This document shows positions 23,101-35,500 of a stretch of DNA of 64,000 nucleotides, piece by piece. The first letter of the stretch is position 1, and every line of letters begins with the position of its first letter. Position numbers and translations under genes: made by a program. The stretch spans positions 7,487,501 to 7,551,500 of the forward strand of contig OX438754.1 in NCBI GenBank assembly GCA_949316235.1, given 5' to 3'. The stretch comes from Oegoconia quadripuncta. Taxonomy: Eukaryota; Arthropoda; Insecta; Lepidoptera; Autostichidae. The notes beneath the pieces are model-generated. The model had not been told where the DNA came from. It did not search any database and saw only the letters and a list, made by a program, of their open reading frames with translations.

Positions 23101-25980
23101 ACTCACTTGGCAAGCATCTTTCCCAAAGCTATAAGCACACATCATAGTGTCGGTAACAAGGTTGTCTCTATATATCGCAGATTTCCGACACTTCTCGCCA
23201 TCTACCAGTTTGACTTTCGTCTCTAGCAGGTACCTCGATGACGTCATTGCACCCTGCCTCGTCTTGCCCCACCCAGCCACGGTCAGTGCCATGTTTTTGA
23301 ACTCCATATCTGAGATCAAGGAAAATTGTGGTTCAGCATGACATGGTGAAAACTCTAGGTGAACATCTTGTATTCGTTTTAACCGACTTCAAACCAGGAG
23401 GAGATTCTCAATTCGACTGTATTTTTATGTATGTATTTTTATGTATGTATGTCAGTTACGCGATATTCACTTCGTCGATTGTAACCGATTTTGATGGTAA
23501 TTGTTTTGTTTGATAGGCTTTACTATCTCTATATCTAAATTCCGGCAACCCTGGTAGGGAACATTATCGAACAGAAAAACAATCATCGAAACAATTAATT
23601 ATTGATGAAAATATAAAAATCTACGGTGAACATACATAAAAATAGATACAGACAAACATAGAAACTCCACTTTTTGTAGCCGATAAAAAGTAAATCAATC
23701 TACATTATAATCAAAATCAAAAAATCTTTATTTTGTAGGTACACTTTTACGATAAATTTGTTTAATTTCACAGTGTGATACTATAATCCTTATAATTGAC
23801 CCTTTCGATCGGGGCGTCATAAAAGGACAGATCAGCACCTTTAAAAAATCGTTGAATGTAATTTACTTACCTGTAAAAATAAAATAGTGTGTCCATAAAA
23901 AAATATCCTATCTACAATATTTAAGGTACTCTCCATTCGCGTCGTATAGCACAGGTAAGGACTTCGAGACTACCTAAGTTCTTAATAAACTGACGAATGT
24001 TTCCTTAAAGTTACAAAAATAGAGCTCCGGTCATACAACCGAACAACATTATGCTTTGCGACGAATGACAGCTCGTATCTTGCATGTGTGTAAGTTTGCT
24101 CTCCTATAGAAGACTTCTAGTAGATACTTTTGTAGTTCGTATAATGGTTGACCCAAATCTACGACACAGTAACAAAAGACTCTAAACTCGTCAAGAGATC
24201 TTGCTTACGTTCATCGGGTAAGCAGATCGGTCGCACTTTATCAGAGAACTTGAGCTTCTTGTTCAATGTGAGTACCGCTATATCATTGATGTCCCTCACG
24301 GCGTTTGAGGTGAAGCTAGGATGTTTGACACCGTTCGTCACGTGCAGCACGACGTACGTTGTATCCAGACGATCGTGCATGCCCACATTTACAGTTAAGT
24401 CTCGATAGTGGACGCTGAAAAAGAAACAAAAAATTACAATAATTTCTACGGAATAAAGTCAAGAACTTTATCCCAAATGTTGATATTCGAAACATTCACG
24501 GAAAAGCTTCACCGTTGCAATATACTGAAATGCACACCTGACAGGACAGGGCCCACGAAATCACACGGCACTTCTATGTGATCCGTAAGGAATAATACGA
24601 TTTATTGATTGTGGAAATAAGTTCTTTGATTGATCATAATTTTAAAACTTGTAGCTGCGGGAAATTCTGCAGACTTCAGCAATTATTGACGCATGACTGA
24701 AATTTCCAAATTTGGTAGCGGTTTGGTTTATCACGAGGACACGATTTACGTCCCACTATTCGAACAAAATGAACTCATTGGATTGCATATTCGGTACTGA
24801 AAGATAAATGTTAATATATAACTAAACGTAGGTACTAACCCAAATGTGATGCAATGGCCGGCGGTTAGGATGTGCATGTCAGTAATGATAGCACCACCGC
24901 AATGGAGCTTGGGACCCAGCATTAGGGACACCAGCCATGGGTACTCATGAGGCTGGACTGTAGTGCCCCCGACAATACGTCGATTTTTGCCCGCTACACC
25001 ACATTCTGAGAAAATAAATTAAACTAGAGTTCAACAAAGGATCCAATCACTGCTAGCGATAGACGGGACAAAGCAAACTAATCGTAATCTACCATTTATT
25101 ACCGTATAGGTAACACCCAGTCACGCAGTTTAGTTATTCCCAAGTTAGAAAGCCTAACTTGACTTATTTCCGAAGAAGATATGCCTACAGCATACATGGT
25201 TTTGTATTCAAAACTTTCCTGTCGCTTGAGATCCGTATGTGTATGAAAATAATCCCAATGGCGTCTATATCATCTCTTTGAGTTTAATTAAATAAATGAA
25301 TATCTTTGCATATGCACAGAGCGTCATCTAGTTCCATACTAAGCAAATATGGATACCAGTTGGTTGATAAACTACACATATACTTTTTTTTGTAGGTAAA
25401 TACATATATAAATGAAAAACATCCATAACTCGGGAACACAATGTCTATATTCATCATACAAGCATATCCCCCTAGCGGGATTGGAACCCGCGACCTTCTG
25501 GTATAGTAGTCCGATTTTCTAACAACTACACCAAACAGTCGTTAACTTCAACGCTTTCAAATAGAAAATGGTTAATGAGTTTACCAATTTAGTTATGGGC
25601 CAAGTCATCGTAAATTCAGCAGTTGACAGATGTTCTGATCATTGTAAAACATAGATGTAGAGTGGTTATATTCATTTGTATCACATACAACCACTTGCAG
25701 CATTAAACTGGTCCAAAATCTGGATGACATTGTCTACTAAACTACAGCTATGTACTTTGAAATGAAATATTTTATTTTTGAGGCTATTTCAATATTCCTT
25801 ACCACATGATCTGTTCACTCTTTCACCTAACACCTGCAAAAACAAACTGCTGTGTTATTTCTAATTAGTTTATTATATGTTTACAAATTTTATGCGATTT
25901 ATGTATATGTTTGTAACATTTGATAATTATTTGCTTACCGATTTGATTACTAAACAAAGTACAATCCATATAAGTTTCAT
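20156..25980 (-). CDS. Secreted trypsin-like serine protease P2 (8 exons, 277 aa)
   Basis: Exons: 25939-25980, 25803-25833, 24840-25005, 24209-24414, 23107-23309, 21803-21869, 21512-21556, 20156-20229; all phases close. Exon 1 is a signal peptide, MKLIWIVLCLVIKS. The propeptide contains CECG, and activation is at R34/IVGG. The triad is His75 (TAGHC), Asp124 (NDIAV) and Ser219 (GDSGGP); Asp213 in KDACQ indicates trypsin-like specificity. The tail after INWIK carries two cysteines (CQDGTYC). Insect trypsin-like proteases with CxCG at the start and paired cysteines at the end are a known arrangement, thought to tie propeptide and tail to the body. Exon order, exon 7 length and intron phases match P1, so the two arose by tandem duplication. 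The role is not predictable from sequence. Confidence 0.93.
20994..21290. repeat. Degenerate minisatellite, about 46-62-bp unit, five to six copies
   Basis: Units begin CAGTTCGTAGCACTAACG or close variants at about 20994, 21040, 21094, 21150, 21212 and 21266. Each contains an ACAAA- or CGCAAA-like core and several end in CTGCAG. It lies in P2 intron 7 and explains the open frames there. Confidence 0.7.
22089..22785 (+). mobile_element. SINE-A copy with two internal insertions
   Basis: The head with B box (GCGGGTTCACTCCCGC) is at 22089-22150. The body continues at 22510-22560 ('aatacaagcctagaagct', 'gtggaactaaatggcac') and the end at 22739-22785 ('gctgtatgtgcaaagata', TTATT tail). In between are a LINE-like tail with a pentanucleotide array (about 22215-22509) and an unidentified insert of about 180 bp (about 22560-22738). 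It lies in P2 intron 5. Confidence 0.65.
22281..22509. repeat. TTGTG/TTGTA pentanucleotide microsatellite
   Basis: About 45 units of TTGTG flanked by TTGTA (and TTGCA) units. 'gcgcaataaagagtacc' just before it looks like a LINE 3' end, so the array probably grew from a LINE tail. All long open frames here come from the repeat. Confidence 0.95.
23705..23885 (-). repeat. LINE 3' tail in P2 intron 4
   Basis: Sense reads 'acctacaaaataaagatttt' followed by a TTGATTTTGATT tail, a common lepidopteran non-LTR 3' end. Upstream coding sequence is absent. 23330-23530 carries a separate 'aaccgacttcaaaccaggag' repeat phrase. Confidence 0.6.
25289..25548 (-). mobile_element. SINE-A, tRNA-derived
   Basis: A full-length reverse copy with B box (GCGGGTTCCAATCCCGC) and A box. 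It lies in P2 intron 2, in the same sense as the gene. Confidence 0.83.
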
Positions 25981-26592
25981 TTTATAGGCGTACTTAAAAC
26001 TACGTAATAGTTAAAGAAAGAATCCATCATCATCAGCACCCCCTCAATGATTACTTTGGCAATAAAATGGAAACAAATGCCAAGATTTTTAATTAAAAAT
26101 CAAAGCGGATATCAAGGTTCACTCGTGCATCGTATGTTTCGCATTTTCGAATAACAACATGGCTAGTTAGTCATTTGTTTTTGATTAGTTTGATTTGATT
26201 ACATTTGCATACTTATTGAAGTTTTGAGTGTGGCACAAGACTGATGTCACATTAGTATAATCGGTCACAGGCCAATATAATTTAAAACATCAGTGAATTT
26301 CTTGAAAATTAAAAAGGGATTCTTTAGAACAAATATTATGCTGGAAGCGTTTGTGGTCCATTTTCTAAGGAATAAGGCCCAGAGAATCCATATGACAATT
26401 ATTTACACACTCCTTTCTGCTACTTTCTGGATCGCAGTGAAGTAGATCAGAATGACCAATAGTGGCTTCTCACACGAACAGGTTAGGTTAGGTTTATTTG
26501 AATGCTACCGAAGAGCCTACCTACTACTACTGCATACTAGAATTCGTACTCTAAACATGTATGAAGCCATTGAATAAAGTGGATGAGGCAAG

Positions 26593-26795
26593 AATTTTTT
26601 TTATGCACAACGCTCAATCACACCTGATGTTAAGTGAAGATGAGGCCGAAGGTGGATGCGCGCTCAACCGAATTCCACAATTTATTTGGGAGTCAGACTA
26701 CCTATCCTATTTTAAAGTTGAAACACAACAATGTTATCATTGCTATTTGGCAGCAGACTTAACATTTTTATTTTGGACTAATTAATCCATAGGTT
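26593..26795 (-). mobile_element. SINE-B, partial
   Basis: A T-run followed by 'atgcacaacgctcaatcaca', 'cctgatgttaagtgaagatg' and 'tggcagcagactta' is the tail and middle of SINE-B in reverse. Confidence 0.75.
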
Positions 26796-27754
26796 TGTTT
26801 GTTTACGAACACTTTATAGTACAAAAAGACAATACATAAGCTTCACATAGGTAAAGAGTTTGGTAGGAGGTGTTATCTTCAGGAAATACAACACACTCAT
26901 TCATTAAGCGGAACAAGAAATATGTAGAGATCAGGTACTACTTAGTACTATTAATTATTCTGTGGTACTACGTAACTTTCTGATTGCATAAAACCAAACG
27001 GAGTTAAGGCTGTAAAATAGTCTAGGCAACAACCATTTTGATTTTGAAATATCAAGGCGGTACACAATTTTTATTGTTCGTCTACCACCATTTTGCATTT
27101 TACAGCTGCATTTTGGTTTCATAAAAACAAAACCTTGTCTATAACTATTGCACGACTTAGACGAACTCACAAACACCTCATTACTTAAAATTCATTGGGA
27201 TGCTTCGAGGGAGTAAAGAATTCCATGTATACCCAGATACGTGAAAAACATAACCTGTGTTTGCTGTTGCGCATGCAACAGTCGGGTAAAACATGAATTA
27301 TAGCACACATTCGTATGTTTAGATCTATGAATAAAGGTCATGTCATTAGTAATAATGACTCGTTATTAAATAGATATTATACTCTCTGATATACCTCTCT
27401 CGTTAGGCGAGAGATTGAAGGAAATGGGTAAGACAGACAAAATCGAGAAGTTGTCTTATTTTTTTATAATATTAATTCGGAAAAGAGTCATTGATATCTA
27501 AAAAGGTAGTTTGTACTGTTAATTTTATTTTGTTTAACTTTATTTAGAAAGTGATGGTAATTTACATTTCGATATTACTTGACTCTAACATAAAGAGACA
27601 TAGTTTCCTTATATTCTTAGTACAACAATGGAATTAAACATTTCAAGCGAAATATCTTTAGATACCCGAATATAAATTACAATAATGAACCGTGAGATAG
27701 TACATAGTATCGCTTTTAGCTATCACTAAAAGCGCCTAATTTTGTTCTACTGTT

Positions 27755-28265
27755 ATCATCATCAAAAATCGGGTAAAATCGAGAGTTACGTAACGAATTT
27801 ATTCTAATTCTCCTTACATGATCTCTGTGACCCTTTGATCCCCTGCGTAAGAGATTCTATCAATCCTAATGTGGAAGATACTGTCGTTGCGCATGGCATA
27901 TCCAAAGGAGACTGTGGCTTTTCATTTCCATCACCATGAAATCGTGTAAAAGCTAGAGTTACATAGTCAACGGAGAGCACTGTGACCCTCTGGCCACCTG
28001 CGTAAGAGATTCTGTCAAACCTGACGAGGAAAACAGTTTTACTGTCAATAAATATCTGAGGGTAACGTGACTTTTCTATTCCATCAGTATGAAATCCTGC
28101 AAAGTGTATACGGACGTAATGAATTTTTCGCAAACTCTTTCGGAGAACGGTGCTGTGTTCGTCTTATTCTTTAAACCTGACGAGACAAAGACTTTCACTG
28201 CCCATGATATATCCAAGGGAGATCGTAATATGTTTTTCCCGTCACCATAATACTGCATCATCATA
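27755..28265 (-). repeat. Three degenerate tandem units of about 165 bp
   Basis: Read on the minus strand, each unit starts near GATGG-A-AGAAAAG, continues with a CCTTGGATAT-like and a CTCGTCAGGTTT-like segment, then AGAATCTCTTACGCAGG and GGGTCACAG, and ends GATTTCAT or similar. Units begin near 28255, 28094 and 27940. Similar segments lie at the same place in each unit. No known protein family is recognised in the open frames. Confidence 0.65.
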
Positions 28266-28309
28266 CCAGTAGTAATAGTATTCGTATGTTATTGTGTTTG
28301 ACATGTCTG

Positions 28310-28545
28310 TTACTGTGCACACTCAAATCCCTAGTCACCACCCTAAACCTAGCTTCTACCCAAAATTCTACCCCAATCTACCCCAGAGTGCAAACCCCCC
28401 CCTCCTCTTGAGGACCCCCCCACCCTCTTTTAGTCTAATCCCACCTTCTAATGATAAATCCCCTTGCCGTCCCCTCCCCTTACTCTCCTCTCCAATCTCC
28501 ACCTTTGTTACCACACCCTATAAGTCTAATTTGGTTGTTTTATAG
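28310..28545 (+). repeat. Pyrimidine-rich tract
   Basis: About 230 bp strongly biased to C and T on the plus strand, including runs of seven or eight C. It abuts the SINE nest at 28561. Confidence 0.8.
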
Positions 28546-28560
28546 TGGCTGCGTTTTATA

Positions 28561-29155
28561 GCGAGCGTCGGTGGCTCAACGGATAAGATGCGGTCTCTTG
28601 GAGGTCAGGGTTCGACTCCCAGGCAGGTCATGTAACAATGACCTTTTAAATTTAATTTAATTACTTTTGTGTATTTATCCGACTGCTCTTAAACGGTGAA
28701 GGAAAACATCATGAGGAAACCTGCATGCCTTAGAAATAAAAATTCTAAGGTATGTGAAGTCTTTAACCTCCTCCGTGGCTCAATGTAAACAACATAGGGT
28801 TTACGAATCGGAGGTCTCGGGGTACATGTTTAGTACTCGGTTTGGTTGGTGGTAAGGCATTTTAAATGTCCGCCTGGCTAGCTACCACCATTTTATCTAA
28901 ATCTGCCACCAAAGAGCACTGTTAATAGCATTGTAGTGTTCCGGTTGTCAGAGATAAGACAGCCAGTTTCCCAAATATTTGGGTTTCCGAGTCAGTACGC
29001 TTCCACCTTCGACCTCATATCAACTTAACATCAGGTGTGATTGAGGGCAAGTGCTAACCCGTAGTGCATAAAAAAAAAGAAATCCCCAACCCGTATTGGG
29101 TCAGCGTGGTGGACTATGGTCTGCAGTGGGATGTTTACGGGTTGAGATGATAGGG
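28561..29155 (+). mobile_element. SINE-C copy split by a SINE-B insertion
   Basis: The left part 28561-28765 carries the tRNA-like head (GGTGGCTCAACGGATAAGAT, AGGGTTCGACTCCCAGGCAG). The right part from about 29082 resumes with 'ccccaacccgtattgggtca' and runs to the end of the SINE. The interruption is a complete SINE-B. Confidence 0.82.
28767..29080 (+). mobile_element. SINE-B, best copy, nested in SINE-C
   Basis: It runs from 'cctccgtggctcaatgtaaa' through 'ccgcctggctagctaccacc' and 'tcaggtgtgattgagggcaa' to an A-run. The flanks GAAGTC (before) and GAAATC (after) may be an imperfect target duplication. Confidence 0.82.
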
Positions 29156-29414
29156 GCTGCTGGATTATGGCGGTCAACACACATCGGTACCTGCTTTCCC
29201 TCTCAATGTATACGTGACCCAGTAGCCCAGGGCGTATTGTAAATCGAAGTAAAACCTTTACCATTTACCCCTTCGATGATTTTTCCCCGATTATACCAAT
29301 AATTAGTATTATTACATGTCACAATCACCTTGTCCAATCTATTTTAAACAATGTGTCCGGTTCAAGTTCGTCTGTTTAATCACAACGATTGCAATAAGTT
29401 TCATAATGTTCCAA

Positions 29415-29450
29415 TATAAAACGGGCGATGTGTGATTGTTTTCATCAGTT
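29415..29450 (+). promoter_or_regulatory. D1 core promoter: TATA box and initiator
   Basis: TATAAAA at 29415-29421 and the arthropod initiator TCAGTT at 29445-29450. The initiator A (29447) is 32 bp from the first T of the TATA box. This gives a 5' UTR of about 141 nt and excludes the in-frame ATG at 29432. Confidence 0.72.
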
Positions 29451-29587
29451 TCATATATTTAGCCCAACAAATACGAATCGCATTAGCTAATTTAAATAAA
29501 ATCACTAGTTCCCTCGTTAAGTTAAACATAATAAGAGTAAGAGAAAAACACATTTATAAAAAAGTACCTATAAATAATATTTTAAAT

Positions 29588-32500
29588 ATGACAGTCGCAC
29601 AAAAGGAAAATTTAAAATCCATTGGCGATAATAGTGATGAATTGGAAAAAAAAATATTAGATCTAAATGAAAGTTCAACTATTAACGTTAAAGAAATAGG
29701 TACCGACTATTCATATAAACATAAAGTGGTGTGGCAAAATGCGATCGGGTTTCTAATATTACACCTTCTTGGTGTATGGGGGCTTGGAATTTTTCTAACT
29801 GGAGGCATTGGTTTCAAGACGTTCTTATGGGGTAAGTGTAACATCAAAAATACATACATAAATATTAAGAATACTTTTAAAAACAAAGAACTATCAAATC
29901 TAACTGTGTATGCAAAATTTTGTATCCGTTGAGGAGATCCCTCTTGGGGAGACAGCAGCATCAGATCTTCACGAAATTATGTTTAACAGTTTTTATGTTT
30001 GGAACACTCAAACACTATTGTTTGGAATAACTCTGACCACCCCGTTTGGGATAAAGGTCGTGACGTTATGAATGTATCATGACATCTGTTAAAATCATTT
30101 ATGTCAAATAAAAATATAGAAAACAGATTATATAGATAATAAAACTTCGATGAATAGTAATAGAACTTTAAAATTCGGTGAAACATATTTCAAAATATCG
30201 ATATTTTACCATTCGTTTAGTCCTTAAAAAAACGCACACCAATCGTACCACGCATTACTGAGACACGTCTGGACAAAGACTAGACACAAATAACGCCGTC
30301 AAACACATGATACCCGTCGTTTTTCGACGGGGGTTAATAAGAGAGCTATTAACGTATTTGACCTTATCAATTGGTGTCATAAAAGTACAGACTGTTATTT
30401 GTTCGCATTTGTATCTGTTCGATTCCCGGATGAGTTTAGTGAATTTCGGAAACGTTTGAAATTTAAAGCAGTTCCCCTTTGTTTGTTTGTATGTTTGTAA
30501 AGTTCTCGAATGGAAACCATGCACCGCCAAGCGCAGCGTAGGACGTCCGCCCACAACGGACGGGAAGTCGCTTGGATGCAGGACACTTAAAACCGGATGC
30601 TATCGATTTACATACTTCATAACCTTATATAAAAATATATAAATATTTTTCAGGAATAAATGATTTTTCTTTTCCAACGAAGATAAAAAACAACAAATTT
30701 ATAAAAGTCTATAAACACACAATTGAAAATATATGCTATAGAAAAAATACGCCGTCCAACTCGCTTCCGTGAGGCATAGTACCTAGTAAAGTAAGCATCA
30801 GCTCTCACATCTCCAGAGATATGGACCAATCTAATGGATAAATCCTTTTTCAGGTGTGGTAGTACTTTTTATCTCAACTGAAGGAGTTACCATTGGAGCT
30901 CATAGATTTTACACACACAAGTCTTTTAAGGCCAAGCCACTACTCAGAGCTATCTTTATCACCGCACAGACGCTATCTGGACAGGTATTTATGAAGGAAT
31001 TAAACTTACATCTACAAATTTACATATATTTCCATCTTTATATTACATTTCATTAACTATTTTATTAGGAAAAACCTAACTATAATCATTAAAGAAAATT
31101 ACAGTTGCACTTCATTGATTTTCACTTGAAAACAATATTCGTCATGCTATTTGAGTGTGTAATTTAGTTTTAGGGATCTGTTATTACCTATCTCTATTGA
31201 ATTTCACCACTTTTGTAATTCGAATGCGTCATTTGAAATTCATGAATGTATAAACTTTGTTTGGAATATTAATGGTTGGATTTTAATGAGTTTTAATCTG
31301 AGGTCATAAAACAAAAGAGATGATGTCATCTCATAATTAATTTGTTAATTTCGTTACTTTCAAAGCAGTGATCAGTATCTTTTTTCAGTTCAGTGTTTTA
31401 TTCTGATTGGTAATCTTACACACATTGGTGTCGATTCGGATGTACACCAACTAAACTAAAACCAGTTTTAAAGTAGTATAGTCTCTTTCTCCCTGAAACA
31501 ATACGATGCGACGGCACCACTCCAAAACTGGTTTTAGTTTAGTTTAGTTTAGTTGGTGTACATCCGAATCGACACCAATATCTCCCTTATGATATTAAAA
31601 CATTCACGGACAGTGAACCAGACACAATATATGTTTTATTGTTATTACGTTTATAGGCGTTCAACAAACGTGTTAAGTTCTCAATTCTCAAATTATTCAT
31701 TTATTGTCTGGTAAATTGAATTTAAAATATAAATAATAAAACGGACCGCTCAAAACTGTGCATTATTCCTCAGAACTCCATGTTCATTTGGTGCCGAGAT
31801 CATCGTCTCCACCACCGTTATTCGGACACGGATGCCGATCCTCACAATTCCAAGCGAGGCTTCTTCTTCTGCCATATAGGCTGGTTGATGACGAAAAAGC
31901 ATCCCTATGTTATCGAGCTCGGAAGAAGGATCGATATGAGTGACTTACAAGCTGATTGGATGGTTATGCTACAGAAAAAGTTAGTTGAATTAGGATTATT
32001 TAGCAATATATAAAATATACCAATACTTTCAAGCACTATGCAGTATTTAGACATTTTATATGATTTTTGGTCTATGTTCAGCATAGGACGTCCTGTAGGT
32101 AGCTGATAAGATGATGATTGTGAAGCAGTGCTCCACAAATCAATTAAGGCCCGTATTAATAAACCGTTCTCAAGATTGACATGGCCTCAAGTTGACGCTT
32201 GAGAATCTGCTGCATATCAAAACAGCATTAATTAATTGTTAATAATTAATGTACTTTCGCTTTTACATTTAATTAGCTATTACATTTAATTATATTGTAT
32301 TGTAATGGACATGTCCAAGTGCGCGGAATACAGCGCCATTATACATTTTGTTTTGCTTGGTATATCGAAACATGCTAGAGATTATATGAAAAGAAATACC
32401 GAGTATTTATGCAAGATATATTTAAGTAATTATTTTTTACAGATATTATTACTACTTATACTTCCTCATAGCGGTATTTATCCCCGCATGGGTGCCAGTT

Positions 32501-35500
32501 TATTACTTTGGAGAACCTTGGCTGAACTCTGTGCTCACCTGCTATTTCTTCCGCTATGTCTTCCAACTCAACGGGACCTGGTTGGTCAACAGCGCCGCTC
32601 ATCTCTACGGTACCAGGCCTTACGATAAGTTAGTATTGACGTATTTTTCTTATAGGCACCTAACTATCTATACGTGCTATACTGATTAAAATAAATATAT
32701 GCATTATGATAGGTCACCCAGTAACACTAATATAATAAGTTTATTAGGTAGATATCAAAATATTTGAAAAGTTACGGAAACCGCTAAATGTGTACTGTTC
32801 ACTTAATCGAAGCGCACAGCAGTGCATAGAACAAGTTCTCTAAAAAAAACTGACCGTTCATACGCCTTGCACTGTTTGGACCCGAACCATTTGGAGTCAC
32901 TTTTACACTCCCTCTAGCTCGCAGTAACTATTTGACATATCTAAGTACTATTTTACTCGGATTATGAGATGCTTATCATTATGCAATTCCCAATATTTAA
33001 AATCTTGAGATATGGATCCTCAAAAAAGTAGATTTGGCTTTTACTGACTGACTCACCCACTCACTGAGAGATCATCAAAATCTTTAGACCACTTCTAGTA
33101 GACCTAGAGACTTGAAATTTGATCTGTTGCAAGTAGCCTAAGCGCCCTTAAAGGAAAAGGTCAGCTTCAAGCTTGTGACAAAAGTTTTATTCATTGACTT
33201 AATACTTTTTTCATATAGCTTGCAATGAAATGAAATGAAATGAAAATCATTTATTCATGTAGGCAATACAATATGCACTTATGAACGTCACTTGTTTTTT
33301 AAACTACCACTAGCTCGGTACGCGCCCACTACTGAGAAGTGCTAGCGAAAATAATAAAGAACATACAAAGCTTAAAATATACAAAAGATGAGCTTATCTT
33401 TTTATGCGATATCTTCCAGAAAATTATGTTATATCAGTAAACAATGCTGAACGTGTTCGTAACATATCTATAACATCACAAGGAGTTTGTTCTTGAGCTT
33501 GAAATTGCTCAACCGTGAGTCGGCCAACTTCAAGTTTGATAAAATTATTATTTATTAACTTAACAGTTTATTGCACATACGTACTATCACAGAATACATA
33601 ATAGTACTATATAGATAGTGAACATACATACAAGTACTATATTTAAAATGTATTTCTTATCTATATAAAGGATCTCTTTCAATAAATTATATTATATTAG
33701 TAAATTTTGCTTGAACTTATTTGTAAATGCTAACATTACGACTAACATGTTTGCACGTAGTAAAAATATGCAATCGGTCAAGCGTGAGTCGACACAAACA
33801 CCTCGCTCAATGCGTAGAGTTCTTATTACGTGCCTGCAAAATGCCTCATGTTTTGAGGACAGCAATTCAAGCGACTACAAAATATCAAGTAGGTAGGTAG
33901 GTAATTAATTAGAGAAAATAAATTTAAGAAAACATCTTCTAACACATTGCAGAGCAGAATTCTTATTTTGTCGCAAGTAAGTTTGTTAATCTGATAGGCA
34001 AACCTGTCTGAAAAGACAGAATACAAACAAAACACATAATGTTTGTAGTAATAAAACTCTAACTGCTATACTAAAAGATCATAGGTTCGAATCCCACCAT
34101 TCGGGACCTCCAATCGGGTCTTACAATTCGTAAACTTTCTTATATTACATTGAATCATAGTGCGGTCAACTTTAACATTGTCAACATCCCTGCGGTTAAC
34201 AGGCCCTAAGTACATTGCAGATTTGTGTCAGACTAGTGAGTGACCATGTGACAGTTTTTTAGCTATGAAATATTAATCACTGTCTTCACTTGAAAAAATA
34301 TGCTACTAACTACATCACATCGCAGCTAAACTTATTTTTTTTTTATTCACAACGGGTTGGTACTTGACCTCAATCATAACATTGCTGCTTGGCGGCAGAT
34401 TTAGATAAGATGGTGGTAGCTAGCCAGGCGGACATTTAACATGCCTTACCACCAACCAAAGAGAGTACTTAAATCCGAATCGTAAACCCAATGTTGTTTA
34501 CATTGAGCCACGGAGGCGGTTTATTTTTAATTTTGTGTCCTCAATAACCCTAGCCTTTTCAACAGTGCATGTCCTGTGATTGATATTTGTCCTTTGTTAC
34601 CCGTGGTACTACTGTACCATGGGTAAAAAAATCCCGTAGTCCATGTAGTAGTAGGTATCACGGGAAGTTTTTTCTCCGTGGTACACTAACATTTTTAATA
34701 AAAAATTTGGAGAGGTACGCTTTAAACTTATGTCAAGATTTTTAACTTCGGCTATTTCCAGAAATCTACAGCCAGTAGAATCGTGGTTCGTGTCATGGCT
34801 CAGCCTGGGCGAGGGTTGGCATAACTACCACCACGCATTCCCCTGGGACTACAAAGCAGCTGAACTATCAAAACTCTTCAACTTATCCGCTGATATCATC
34901 AAGTTCTTCGGGATGACTGGCCTTGCTTACGATTTGAAGACTGCTTCACCAGAAATGGTAGGATTTAAATAAGTGCCATGTGATTGCCGGCACGTAAATA
35001 TATATTTTTGTAATTTGAACCATAACTTGGCGCCGGTATTGTAAAAGATAACTAAGGGGACTTTAAACCAAAAACATCTTCGATAGACTTGCACGTTTCA
35101 ACTGTGCTGTACTCTGTCACGTCTGTTGTATATTTCGAAGGGTGAACGTATGTATATTATTTTTTTTATTTATCATTTATTGCACACAAGAAAAAAAACA
35201 TACAGATACAACATATTTAGAGACGACACAACAGGCTTATTTATCATTTATTGCACACAAGAAAAAAAACATACAGATCCAACATATTAGAGACGACACA
35301 ACAGGCTCTGCTTATTTCTACAATGAAATTTCTTCCAGCAGACCTACGAAAGAGAGATATGCCTGGAAGAGGCAGATAAGACATGAAATCAAAATCAAAA
35401 TCAAAATATTTTTATTTCATAGGATAAAATTATCACTTGAAAACGTCACTATTAATATTAATATTACATTATAGTTTAAATTTACTGCTCATTCACAAAG

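Larger units (their letters stand above)
25981..29414. other. Spacer between P2 and D1, no gene seen
   Basis: The protease genes (minus) and desaturase genes (plus) diverge here. The stretch holds the P2 upstream region, a SINE-B copy, a three-unit tandem repeat, a pyrimidine-rich tract and a SINE nest, all listed separately. 26870-27750 shows nothing recognisable. Confidence 0.6.

Noticed and set aside
27804..28264. Minus-strand frames that could look like a repeat protein
   Set aside because: The similarity is between tandem DNA units with frame changes among them, and no known domain is seen.
29432..29587. In-frame upstream ATG of D1 that would add 52 residues
   Set aside because: It lies before the predicted start of transcription (29447), and D2 and D3 start at the position matching 29588.
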